A stretch of 64,000 nucleotides of DNA from Hyphomonadaceae bacterium. Its GTDB lineage: Bacteria; Pseudomonadota; Alphaproteobacteria; Caulobacterales; Hyphomonadaceae. Positions 51,130 to 59,831 of the stretch are shown in pieces. Made by a program: the position numbers and the translations under genes. The notes below the pieces were generated by a model, which worked only from the letters and a program-made list of their open reading frames with translations, made no database searches and was not told the DNA's origin. How positions within the stretch are numbered: position 1 is the first letter of the stretch; each line of letters opens with the position of its first letter. The stretch is taken from NCBI GenBank assembly GCA_016714495.1, contig JADKDU010000003.1, positions 248,001 through 312,000 of the forward strand. Direction: 5' to 3'.

Positions 51130-51718
51130 TGACGCCGAAGGTTCGCTCCGCGAAGCCCGGTGACTTGCAGGCGATCACGAGCATATACGCCCACGCCGTC
51201 GTCCACGGCACGGCGAGCTATGAATATGACCCGCCATCGCTGGCCGAAATGACAGCGCGCTACAACGCGCTCGTGCAAGCAGGCTTTCCCTACCTCGTTG
51301 CCGTCCATGAGGAAGGCGACGGCGATGGGAGATTGATCGGTTACGCCTACGCGGCCCCTTTCGCACGCGCCCGGCCTATCGCTTCACGGCCGAGGACTCG
51401 ATCTACATTGCGTCGGACTCACAGGGCCAGGGCATCGGACGCTTGCTGCTGACCGAGCTCATCGCGCGTAGTGAGGCGTTGGGCTTCCGGCAGATGATCG
51501 CTGTCATCGGCGATGGCGAGGTGAACCAGCCGTCGGTGAAGCTGCATGAGGCGATGGGTTTTTTGCATTCCGGTCGGATCGTCGGTTCTGGCTTCAAGCA
51601 CGGTCGATGGTGCGACACGGTGCTGATGCAGCTCACGATGAATGGCGGGGTGGACAGCGATCCCGATCCACGCGCGCTGGCGGAGCAGCGCTTTCGCGCG
51701 CCGCGCGCAACAGGCTGA
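51126..51718 (+). pseudogene. phosphinothricin/ArsN-like GNAT acetyltransferase, frameshifted
   Basis: The N-terminal part, VRSAKPGDLQAITSIYAHAV and GFPYLVAVHEEGDGDGRLIG, is typical of phosphinothricin N-acetyltransferases. The frame is lost at the T-run 51359-51361, where one extra T would give FRTRPAYRFTAEDSIYIASD, then the acetyl-CoA loop SQGQGIGRLLLTELIARSEA, and on to the stop at 51718. The restored length is 197 aa, normal for the family. Homologues named ArsN occur in arsenic operons, which fits arsC immediately upstream. It may be a real null allele or a sequence error. Confidence 0.85.
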
Positions 51719-51957
51719 TCGACATGACGCGACGCCTTGTCAGACGCCATGAACGCGAAGTTGTTCAAGAAGCGCCTGCATGTCGCCTTTGTTAGGCATG
51801 TCCTCGCCCGAATTGAGCTGAGTTCGTTTCGGAACTGGCTGCAAATTCACTGCGTTCTCGAGACAGAAGTACTTGGTGAGCGCCGTAGAGCGTCACCACA
51901 TTCGTTGAAGGTTCTTGCGGAGGCGTTGGGCCTGCCGCGCTTCGGAGGAGGCGGTCA

Positions 51958-52599
51958 ATGTATGAAACGGCGCAGCACTCCAACAGCAAGACCCGCGTCG
52001 TCGGGATCGTCACTGCAACAGCTCTCACGTTTGCATTCGGCTACGCGCTTGCTGAAGGCATGAACCTTGACATCACGCCCAAGGATGAGCGCGCGATGGA
52101 GATGGTGATTATCACGCCGCCGCCCGTAAAACCGGTGGAGGAGATCAAGAAGGTTGAAAAACCGATCGAGGCGCCGCCGGCCGCGCCAGAGCTGGTTGCC
52201 CCCGAAATCGATTTTGTCGTCGAGACGCTGCCTGTGATGGTCGCGCCCGTTGCCGAGCCTGCACCTGTCCCTGACCCGATTCCCGCAGCGCCTGCTCCTG
52301 CAGTCGGCACGGATCGCATTGCGCCGAAGCTGAACCCTGGCGCCAAGCCGGCGTACCCGCCCGCAGCGCTGCGGGCCGGTGAACAGGGCGCGACGCACTT
52401 GCGTGTCTGCGTGAACCCGCAGGGCCGTGTGACCTCGGTGAACATTGCCGGGACTAGCGGCTCACAACGGCTTGACGATGCGGCCGCCAAGTGGCTGCGC
52501 AATGAACGCTTCACGCCCGGTAAGATTGGCGGCGTGGCGCAGGCCATGTGCGACCACGACGTGTACTACAAATGGAATCTGCAAGACGCCGGCAAGTAG
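51958..52599 (+). CDS. TonB-family energy transducer
   Basis: 213 aa. An N-terminal membrane helix (VVGIVTATALTFAFGYALAE), a Pro/Glu/Lys-rich spacer (ITPPPVKPVEEIKKVEKPIE), and a C-terminal TonB domain (LNPGAKPAYPPAALRAGEQG and RNERFTPGKIGG) are in the expected order. It couples inner-membrane proton motive force to outer-membrane receptors; ExbB/ExbD are not in the window. An intrinsic terminator follows at 52654-52690. Confidence 0.9.
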   Translation: MYETAQHSNSKTRVVGIVTATALTFAFGYALAEGMNLDITPKDERAMEMVIITPPPVKPVEEIKKVEKPIEAPPAAPELVAPEIDFVVETLPVMVAPVAEPAPVPDPIPAAPAPAVGTDRIAPKLNPGAKPAYPPAALRAGEQGATHLRVCVNPQGRVTSVNIAGTSGSQRLDDAAAKWLRNERFTPGKIGGVAQAMCDHDVYYKWNLQDAGK

Positions 52600-52653
52600 C
52601 CAAAGTTTGGAGTAGAGTTCGAGACGTGCCTTTGATCGACCTGAAGCGTCTGT

Positions 52654-52690
52654 CGCCCCATTCGGCCTTGCCGGGTGGGGCGTTTGTTTT
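52654..52690 (+). terminator. intrinsic terminator after TonB-like gene
   Basis: Seven-base GC stem CGCCCCA/TGGGGCG with a 15-base loop, followed by TTTGTTTT. It lies between the convergent TonB-like and TetR genes. Confidence 0.85.
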
Positions 52691-53349
52691 CAGGCCTGCG
52701 TCGGCGCGCCCAGAAACAGCGCGCGGACGAATTCACGATAAAGATTAATCTGAGCCGCCAGCGCGCGCGGCTCATCGAGCGCCTTAGACAGGATGATCCC
52801 GCCATCAGCCAGCGCCGAGAGCATGTCGGCGACGTCGGTCAGCTTCACGTTCATCCGCGGCGGATAGAGTTCCGCGATGGCCTCCAGCCGGACCGTGAAA
52901 CGATTGCGCCATGCGGTCAGACCCGCCGCGTTGAGTTCGCGCACGCGGCGGTCAAATTGCCTGTCCTGATAGCAGAAAGCCGCAGTGAGGCAGCCCGGAT
53001 GCGCCTGGGGGAGATTTTCGAACAGCTCCCCGAACAGCTTCATCGCAATCAGGAAAGCGTGCAGAGGATCTTCAGACAGTTCGTCAGCGCGGGCGAAAAT
53101 GCCATCGAACAGCACTTGCTCCTGCGAGAGATAGCGCTCCAGCAGCGCATGCGCGAGTTCGCCCTTGTCGGCGAAATGGTAGAAGAACCCGGATTTCGTG
53201 ATGCCGACGGCCACGATGATTTCTTCGATCGACGTCGCCGCGAAACCCTTCTCGAGCACACCGGCCTGCGTGACATCAAGGATGCGCTGGCGAGTGTCGC
53301 CCGGCGCCGTAGATGGCAGGGTTGAGTTTCGCAATGTGGAGATGGCCAT
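52690..53349 (-). CDS. TetR/AcrR-family transcriptional regulator
   Basis: 219 aa. The N-terminal helix-turn-helix reads RQRILDVTQAGVLEKGFAAT then VGITKSGFFYHFADKGELAH, the usual TetR recognition helix. The C-terminal ligand-binding domain is helical. The target is not evident: its neighbours are rplS and a TonB-like gene. Confidence 0.93.
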   Translation of the reverse strand: MAISTLRNSTLPSTAPGDTRQRILDVTQAGVLEKGFAATSIEEIIVAVGITKSGFFYHFADKGELAHALLERYLSQEQVLFDGIFARADELSEDPLHAFLIAMKLFGELFENLPQAHPGCLTAAFCYQDRQFDRRVRELNAAGLTAWRNRFTVRLEAIAELYPPRMNVKLTDVADMLSALADGGIILSKALDEPRALAAQINLYREFVRALFLGAPTQA

Positions 53350-53452
53350 CGTCCGTCCCTCCCCGTCTCTGGGTCACACGCGGCGGCGCCGCGTGAAGCG
53401 GTTCAGACCACGAGATCGGAGCAGGAAGAAGGCAGACGGTCTGGGATCAGCC

Positions 53453-53857
53453 TTAGGCTTCGTCAGCGCCGCCGGCGCCGCCGGCGCCGCGCGTGCTTGT
53501 CTTCTCAGCAATACGGGCGCGCTTGCCGGTCAGGCCACGCAGGTAATACAGCTTGGCCCGGCGCACCTTGCCTTTGCGGCGGACTTCGATCGACTCCAGC
53601 ATGGGCGAGTTCACCGGGAACACGCGCTCGACGCCTTCGCCGAACGAGAGTTTGCGGACGGTGAAATTCTCGTTCAGACCCTGGCCCGCGCGTGCGATGC
53701 AGAGGCCTTCGAAAGCCTGGACCCGCTCACGGTCGCCTTCCTTGATCTTCACGTTGACGCGCAACGTGTCGCCGGGGGCGAAATCAGGGATTTTCTTGCC
53801 TTCGGTGACGCGGGCGATTTCCTCGCGTTCGAGGGTCTTGATAAGGTGAGCGGTCAT
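53453..53857 (-). CDS. rplS: 50S ribosomal protein L19
   Basis: 134 aa. RplS sequence throughout: FAPGDTLRVNVKIKEGDRER, VQAFEGLCIARAGQGLNENF, and YLRGLTGKRARIAEKT. The short Ala/Gly-rich C-terminal extension (RGAGGAGGADEA) is like those of other alphaproteobacteria. Binds at the 30S-50S interface. It is 11 bases downstream of trmD in the same direction, the usual order. Confidence 0.98.
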   Translation of the reverse strand: MTAHLIKTLEREEIARVTEGKKIPDFAPGDTLRVNVKIKEGDRERVQAFEGLCIARAGQGLNENFTVRKLSFGEGVERVFPVNSPMLESIEVRRKGKVRRAKLYYLRGLTGKRARIAEKTSTRGAGGAGGADEA

Positions 53858-53868
53858 CTGTCTGTCTT

Positions 53869-54585
53869 TCAGTCGCGCGGCTTCGCCCTTGGAAGGGGGG
53901 CGTCGCGGGAAGCGGCGTATAAATCGGGTCTGCGGGCTTTAGTCAACTCCTCGGCCTGATTTCGTCGCCAGGCTGCGACCTTTGCATGATCGCCAGAGGT
54001 TAATACCGCCGGAATCTCGCGATTTTCCCACGTTTGCGGCCGGGTATAGTGAGGGTGTTCGAGCAGTCCGGTCTCGAAACTTTCTTCCGTAAGGGACTCG
54101 GCGTTGCCTGCGACACCGGGCAGCAACCGGACGCAGGCCTCCAGCAGAGCCTGCGCGGCAACCTCGCCGCCGGCCAGGACGAAATCGCCGATCGAGATTT
54201 CCTCAAGACCCCGGCCCTCGATCACCCGTTCGTCCAGCCCCTCGAACCGGCCGCAGAGCAGTATGACCCCGGGGCCGGCCGCCAGTTCACGCACGCGGGC
54301 CTGGGTCAGCGGCTTGCCGCGCGGCGACAGATAGATGCGTGGGCGACCAGCCTGCTCGACGCTGTCTATCGCCGCCGCCGCAACGTCAGCTCGCATCACC
54401 ATGCCGGCGCCGCCTCCCGACGGGGTGTCGTCGACATTGCGGTGCTTGCCGGTCCCGTGTTCGCGGATGTCGACCGTGTCGAGCTGCCAAACGCCCTGCC
54501 GCAGGGCCGCCCCGACGATCGAAACGCCGAGAATGCCCGGGAAAGCTTCCGGGAAAAGCGTGAGGCAGGCAGCGCGGAACGTCAT
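53869..54585 (-). CDS. trmD: tRNA (guanine-N1)-methyltransferase
   Basis: 238 aa, SPOUT-fold TrmD. The SAM-binding and knot motifs are present: DDTPSGGGAGMVMRADV, RIYLSPRGKPLTQARVRELA, VILLCGRFEGLDERVIEG, and EISIGDFVLAGGEVAAQALL. Methylates G37 of tRNAs reading CNN codons. rimM and rpsP, often upstream, are not adjacent here. Confidence 0.98.
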   Translation of the reverse strand: MTFRAACLTLFPEAFPGILGVSIVGAALRQGVWQLDTVDIREHGTGKHRNVDDTPSGGGAGMVMRADVAAAAIDSVEQAGRPRIYLSPRGKPLTQARVRELAAGPGVILLCGRFEGLDERVIEGRGLEEISIGDFVLAGGEVAAQALLEACVRLLPGVAGNAESLTEESFETGLLEHPHYTRPQTWENREIPAVLTSGDHAKVAAWRRNQAEELTKARRPDLYAASRDAPLPRAKPRD

Positions 54586-54695
54586 GGTTTTCCGTTAGCT
54601 TGTCCGGAGGCGGAATGCACCTGCCACTGTATCCGCCCCTGTTTGGGACGGCCGTTCGGTGCTAGGGAACCGCGGCGTTTCTGGGAGGATATTAA

Positions 54696-55043
54696 ATGAA
54701 ACTGACCACATTCGCTCTGGCCGCCGTCCTGCTGGCCGCGCCGGCGCTCGCGCAGGATGCCGCCCCTCCCTCCGATACGATCAAGGCCGTGGTGGAAAAA
54801 GGCGTCACGATGGAAGTTGCGGGCCAGGCTGGGGAGATCGTCTACAACCCCGACGGCACGTTTTCGGGCTTCGAAGGCCAGATCGAAGGCAAGTACAGGA
54901 CCGACGGCAACAAGCTCTGCATCACGCTCGAGGCCTTTGGCATGATCGACCAGTGCACCGAATACCCGGACGGCAAGACGTCCGGCGATACATTCGAAAT
55001 CTCCTCGGATATGGGCCCGCTGAAAGTGACGATCCGTTCGTAA
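54696..55043 (+). CDS. small exported protein of unknown function
   Basis: 115 aa with a signal peptide MKLTTFALAAVLLAAPALAQ and likely cleavage after ALA. The mature region has GEIVYNPDGTFSGFEGQIEG and ALGY-type beta-rich spacing ending GPLKVTIRS, a single small domain. Its two mature cysteines (LCITLE and QCTEYPD) could pair in the periplasm. No family recognised. It is divergent from trmD. Confidence 0.75.
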   Translation: MKLTTFALAAVLLAAPALAQDAAPPSDTIKAVVEKGVTMEVAGQAGEIVYNPDGTFSGFEGQIEGKYRTDGNKLCITLEAFGMIDQCTEYPDGKTSGDTFEISSDMGPLKVTIRS

Positions 55044-55152
55044 GTTTTGCGATTGAGCACCCGACGTCGGCTATCCCGGCCGGGTTCCATGTCCGGTCGA
55101 CTGCGTCTTACCTATTTGTGATGTAGCGCCCGCCGACTGTGGCGCCTACAAA

Positions 55153-56235
55153 ATGCAGGTGATGCGGAATCTTTGGCGCAAGGCAGGGGCTGGACGCGCG
55201 GCGGCGACCGCCCTCGCGCTCGCCTGCATGCCTGCCCTTTCCGCCTGCGAGACCTTCCTCGAAGCAGAAGCGGTCCGCGAGCACCCGGTCGAAGGCAAGC
55301 TGGTCGATATCGGCGGACGGCGGATCCAGATCGACTGTCGGGGCGAAGGCGGGCCGACCGTCGTGTTCCAGGCGGGCGGCGACCTGCTGGGCTCGCTGGG
55401 CTGGAAGCCGGTGATGGCGAAAGTCTCCGGCAAGACGAGGGCCTGCGCCTACAGCCGCGCGGGCATTCTCTGGAGCGACCCGGCGACCGCAAAATTCGAA
55501 CCGGAGGAAGTGGCCCACGATCTTCACGCGGCGCTGGAAGCCGCGGGCGAGAAGCCGCCCTATGTGATGGTCGCCCATTCCAGAGGTGGGCTCTATAATC
55601 TGATTTTCGCCGGGCTCTATCGCGACGAGATCGCGGGCATGGTGTTCGCCGATTCCTCGCATCCCGATCAGGAAAAGCGCTTCCGGGAAGCCGGGTTGCC
55701 GACCGGCGATTATGTGACGCCGGCGGAGGAACTCGGGCTTGCTTTCAAATGGACCGGCCTGATGCGGCTGTCGCCCTATCCGGCGGACCCATCGATTTCA
55801 GACGATGTGCGGGCTTTCTATCCGAAGTCGGCTCAGGCGAATGCGCGCGAGGCGCGCAATCGGCCACGCACGATGGAAGTGGCGGGGAAATATCGCGACC
55901 TGCAGAACTGGCCCGTCGTGGTGCTCGCGCGGGAGTTGCCGGAACAGACGCAGGCGCGTAAGCGCGCCGACGCGCATGACGCCTACCTGCTTTCAGCAGA
56001 CGGCCTCACTTCTGGAGCAGATACGCCGGAGGGCGAAGTTGTGTGGCGCCAGCTGCAGGCGGATATCGCGACTTGGTCGAGCCGGGGACGATTGCAGATC
56101 GTGCCGGATTCGAACCACGCCTTTTTCATCCACCGGCCTGACATGGTGGCGGCCGCGATTGATGAAGTGCTAACCGCAGCCCGCGTGGTCAGGCGGACGC
56201 CGCCGCGGGTGAGCTGGCGGGGGACGGCGGACTAG
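55153..56235 (+). CDS. alpha/beta hydrolase
   Basis: 360 aa. The N-terminus has a signal-like hydrophobic stretch (AAATALALACMPALSACETF) ending in a lipobox-type LSAC, so it is probably a lipoprotein. The nucleophile elbow is VMVAHSRGGLYNLIFAG (His-Ser-x-Gly-Gly), the Asp region is MVFADSSHPDQEKRF, and the catalytic His is in IVPDSNHAFFIHRPDM. Substrate unknown. Its last 47 bases overlap the convergent symporter gene. Confidence 0.87.
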   Translation: MQVMRNLWRKAGAGRAAATALALACMPALSACETFLEAEAVREHPVEGKLVDIGGRRIQIDCRGEGGPTVVFQAGGDLLGSLGWKPVMAKVSGKTRACAYSRAGILWSDPATAKFEPEEVAHDLHAALEAAGEKPPYVMVAHSRGGLYNLIFAGLYRDEIAGMVFADSSHPDQEKRFREAGLPTGDYVTPAEELGLAFKWTGLMRLSPYPADPSISDDVRAFYPKSAQANAREARNRPRTMEVAGKYRDLQNWPVVVLARELPEQTQARKRADAHDAYLLSADGLTSGADTPEGEVVWRQLQADIATWSSRGRLQIVPDSNHAFFIHRPDMVAAAIDEVLTAARVVRRTPPRVSWRGTAD

Positions 56236-57469
56236 CTGGATGCCCCTTTGCGGCGATGACCGTGGCGGCCATGTCGCCTGAGACGTTGCCCACTGTGCGG
56301 AAGATGTCGGGCACGGATTCGACCGCGACGAGAATGCCCAGCAGTTCGATCGGAACGCCCATCGCCATCGAGATCGGCGCGACGCTGGCAATGAAGGAAA
56401 TCTCGCCCGGCAAGCCGACCGAGCCGATGCTGATCGCGATGGCGACGAAGCCGCCGACCAGAATCTTGTCGGGCGTGAGGTCGACGCCGAACACGGCGGC
56501 GCAAAAGAAAACCACGCCAAGGTTTGCAACCGGGCTGGTCATGCGGAACACCGCAACCGCGAGCGGCAGAACGATGTTGGCCACGCGCTCGGGCACGTTG
56601 AGGGCGTCGCGCGAGCGTTCGACCATGAGCGGCAGCGAAGCGAGCGAGGAACGGCTGGAGATCGCGACGGCCAGCACCGGCGCGGTCGCGTTGGCGAAAT
56701 AGCCGGCGCTGACCCTGCCCCAGAGAATCGCGAAGAGGAATGCGATCGGCACGACGGCGGCGGTCACAACCGAGACGATAACGATGTACTGCGCAATCAG
56801 GCCGACAATCCCCACGCCGGCCGTGAGGCCGACGCCTAGCGCCAACGCAAACACACCGATGGGCGCAGCCAGGAGAACCCAGCGAACGATGACGATCATC
56901 GTGTCGCCCACGGCGCGGAGGAAAGCGACCATGGATTCGCGCTGAGCTTCGGGAAGGCGCGTGGCGGCGAAACCGAAGAACAAGGCGAAGACGACCAGCG
57001 GCAGGATCGCGCCCTCTGCCGCGGCGGCGATGGGATTGCCGGGAGCGAGGGCGGCGAGCCAGGCGCCGATGGTCGGCGGCGAGGCGGGCGTCACCGGAGC
57101 AGCGCCTGCGCCCGAAATGAAAGCGGCCGCAGCGGTCTGATCAACCGGCCACAGGGCGAGGAAAGCCGGGAAGGCGAGCCAAGCGAACACGGTTGCCGCG
57201 ACGAGCAGCACGCCAAACACCATCAGCGAGCGCGCTGCGAGCCTGCCCGTCGAGGCGGCATTGGCGACCGAGGCGACGCCGGTGACCAGCAGCGAGAACA
57301 CCAGTGGCACGACCGTCATGCGCAGCAGGTTCAACCAAAGAGCGCCGACATACTCGACCTCGGTCGTGAAGCCGATGAGACCGGCATTGCCGGAAGCGCC
57401 CACAAGCGCGCCACCCGCGATTCCCGCGGCCAGTGCGACCACGGTAATCAGGCTCAACCATTTCAGCAT
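56189..57469 (-). CDS. dicarboxylate/amino acid:cation symporter (DAACS family)
   Basis: 426 aa with the GltPh/DctA-type layout of eight helices plus hairpins. WLNLLRMTVVPLVFSLLVTG is the conserved third-helix region, PIGVFALALGVGLTAG a middle helix, and SRSSLASLPLMVERSRDALN the serine-rich HP1 motif. The unwound-helix region reads FRMTSPVANLGVVFF (NMDG-like site altered). It takes up C4-dicarboxylates, aspartate or glutamate, or neutral amino acids with Na+ or H+. Confidence 0.9.
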   Translation of the reverse strand: MLKWLSLITVVALAAGIAGGALVGASGNAGLIGFTTEVEYVGALWLNLLRMTVVPLVFSLLVTGVASVANAASTGRLAARSLMVFGVLLVAATVFAWLAFPAFLALWPVDQTAAAAFISGAGAAPVTPASPPTIGAWLAALAPGNPIAAAAEGAILPLVVFALFFGFAATRLPEAQRESMVAFLRAVGDTMIVIVRWVLLAAPIGVFALALGVGLTAGVGIVGLIAQYIVIVSVVTAAVVPIAFLFAILWGRVSAGYFANATAPVLAVAISSRSSLASLPLMVERSRDALNVPERVANIVLPLAVAVFRMTSPVANLGVVFFCAAVFGVDLTPDKILVGGFVAIAISIGSVGLPGEISFIASVAPISMAMGVPIELLGILVAVESVPDIFRTVGNVSGDMAATVIAAKGHPASPPSPASSPAAASA

Positions 57470-57615
57470 GGATTATCCCAGCAGCCATTTGTCCGGAACA
57501 GATGGCCAGCCCTGCAGCGCGCTGGCAAGCTTTCGATCGTGCTTCGCCCCCTGGCGTGCGCCATGCAGCTGATCAGGGAGCGCCCCCGACCGGCAGGAGC
57601 GTTCCGACCCAATGC

Positions 57616-59550
57616 CTATTTCATGATCGGCAGCACGATATAGCTCGGCTGTGAGCTGGTGTGCTTAACCTGATTGTTCGCGACGATGCCGTCCTTCTCG
57701 AATTCGTTGCGGCCGCCCGTATTGAGGTTGCGTCCGTATTTCGGGAATGAGGAGGAGGACACTTCTACACGAATGCGATGGCCCGGCAGGAAGGTGTTGG
57801 CCGTGGACATGGGCGTGAAGTCGAGCTTGTAGGTCTTGCCCTTCTCCATGAAGACTTCGCGGTCATAGCCTTCGCGGAAGCGGGTGCGCAGGATGGTGTC
57901 GTCGAGAATGTAGGCAGTCCCGTCGGGCGCGACGTCGACCAGCTTTACGGCGAAGTCGGTGTCCTTCACGTCGGACGAGACATGCAGGATCGCATCGACG
58001 AAACCGGCGACGGTGACAGGCGCGGTCAGCCGGTCAGATGTATAAACCAAAACGTCGTGACGAACCTCGGCCGGGCGCTGGTCGAACGCGCCGGGCACGA
58101 CGACGCCGCCATTGCAGCAATCGCCGCCGCCGATGGTCTGCACCGGGTTGAGCGGATCATAGACGAAGTTATCAGCAGACTGGCTCGCGGGCGGCGGCGA
58201 GAATGAGAGCTTGCCGTCGCCGAACATCGAGTTCGCCTTTCCGTTGGACTGCAGATAGAGCCGCGTCTCTTGCGCCTCTTTCGGCGGCCATTGGTGTGAG
58301 GTCTTCCACTGGTTGTCGCCCATCGAATAATAGCGGATCTTTGGCGTCGTTGAGGGGAAGGCTTCCGGCTTGCTCTTGAGGAAGCGGTCGAAGAATTTCC
58401 AGACTTCGCCGTTCACATCCATCGTCGTATCGCCGAGGACGCGGTCGCCTGACCGGAAGTCGGGTCCAAGCGAAGCGAAGGCGCAATGAACGCTGGGGCC
58501 GACTATCGCGTACTGGTTATCGCGCGCTTCGGCGTCGACGCCAGCTTTCGTCGCGTGATTGTAGAGCGCGAGGTTGGGGCCGATCGAAACGTCGTACCAG
58601 GAATTGTACCACAGCGCGGGCACGCCCCACTTTTCATTGTCGTGGTAGAGGCCGCCCTTGAACCATTCCGGATCATCCGGCTTTGCACGGGCGATCAGCT
58701 TCTCATTCGTGCCGGCCGGCTCGCCCAGCGAGGTCAGCATTTCGGCATAGGGCAAGTGCCAGACCTGTTTCGACCAGGTGACGTCGGGCTTCTTCGGATT
58801 GAGGTCGCTGTACTGTGAGAGGTACTGGCGCAGCTTCGGATCGAGATTTTCCGGGATCTGGGCGCGCATCGGATTGTCGGTGTCGTACAGCCAGATGGTG
58901 AAGAGCGTGCGCGGCACGCCGCCGCGATACCAGTTGCCCTGCTCGTGGAATTCGCCGACGCGGCCGATGCCGGCGCCGGAGGCCATCGGCACCATGGCTG
59001 CATGCGCAGGATGGTTGGTGGCGGCGAGCTGGAGCTGCCATTCGGCAGTGGATGAGCAGCCGAGCGTGCCAACCTTCCTGTTGGACCAAGGCTGGTCGGC
59101 AATCCAGGTGAGCGCGTCGTAACCGTCGGTGCGCGGATATCCAAGGATCTCGAATTCGCCTTCGGAAAAATAACGGCCGCGCTCGTTCTGGCCGATATAG
59201 GCGTAGCCCCGGTCAACCGCCTCGACGACCTGGCGCAGCGAGCCGCCGGTCAGCGTGTTCATGTTGTAAGGCGTGCGCACGAAAATCGTCGGCACCGGGC
59301 CGGTCGCATCCTTCGGGCGATAGATATCGGTCGAGAGGTGCACGCCGTCGCGCATCGGCATCAGCACCTTTTGCTCGACGATCGCGAGGCGTTTGAGCTC
59401 GGCCTCGAGGGCGGGCTGGCTCCATTTGGAATAATCGGTTGGCGCGTCGTCGCTGGCGGCTGGCAGAGCAGCTTGCGGCTGCGCCTGAAGCGTCAGCGCA
59501 GCCCCTGCTATGGCGGCGAGGCTGAGGCAGGCGAACAAGGTCTTGTTCAT
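57616..59550 (-). CDS. CocE/NonD-family hydrolase (X-Pro dipeptidyl-peptidase-like)
   Basis: 644 aa from the ATG at 59550, where a signal peptide begins (MNKTLFACLSLAAIAGAALT). The catalytic Ser is in KVGTLGCSSTAEWQLQLAAT, Asp is in the later NSWYDVSIGPNLALYNHATK region, and His in IVGPSVHCAFASLG. The C-terminal jelly-roll-like domain includes DVKDTDFAVKLVDVAPDGTA. The family covers cocaine esterase, glutaryl-7-ACA acylase and X-Pro peptidases; the substrate is unknown. Periplasmic. Confidence 0.92.
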   Translation of the reverse strand: MNKTLFACLSLAAIAGAALTLQAQPQAALPAASDDAPTDYSKWSQPALEAELKRLAIVEQKVLMPMRDGVHLSTDIYRPKDATGPVPTIFVRTPYNMNTLTGGSLRQVVEAVDRGYAYIGQNERGRYFSEGEFEILGYPRTDGYDALTWIADQPWSNRKVGTLGCSSTAEWQLQLAATNHPAHAAMVPMASGAGIGRVGEFHEQGNWYRGGVPRTLFTIWLYDTDNPMRAQIPENLDPKLRQYLSQYSDLNPKKPDVTWSKQVWHLPYAEMLTSLGEPAGTNEKLIARAKPDDPEWFKGGLYHDNEKWGVPALWYNSWYDVSIGPNLALYNHATKAGVDAEARDNQYAIVGPSVHCAFASLGPDFRSGDRVLGDTTMDVNGEVWKFFDRFLKSKPEAFPSTTPKIRYYSMGDNQWKTSHQWPPKEAQETRLYLQSNGKANSMFGDGKLSFSPPPASQSADNFVYDPLNPVQTIGGGDCCNGGVVVPGAFDQRPAEVRHDVLVYTSDRLTAPVTVAGFVDAILHVSSDVKDTDFAVKLVDVAPDGTAYILDDTILRTRFREGYDREVFMEKGKTYKLDFTPMSTANTFLPGHRIRVEVSSSSFPKYGRNLNTGGRNEFEKDGIVANNQVKHTSSQPSYIVLPIMK

Positions 59551-59831
59551 GGAGCGCGTCCCGAGCAGGTCTTTTGAAAAAGCTATCAGCGTTGCGGAGC
59601 GAATGACAATCGCGGGCGGCGAACGCGCGAGCACCGCACACAGGCCTGCTGCGCCGTGACGCCGCCGCCACGGCGGGGAGTATTCTTGCAGGGACGAGAA
59701 TTATAGCAGCCTCGATTGGGCGGATCGTGCCGAGTTCGCGCGAAAAGAGGTTTCTCTCTTTATGTTTAGGTTGATCCAAGTGTTAGTCCCAACTGTTCGC
59801 AAGGCCAAAGCGGTGGGCTATATTCGGGCCG

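Noticed and set aside
51737..52063. Open frame of 108 codons between the GNAT and TonB-like genes
   Set aside because: It overlaps the TonB-like start in another frame, has no ribosome site or family features, and an equally long frame exists on the other strand.
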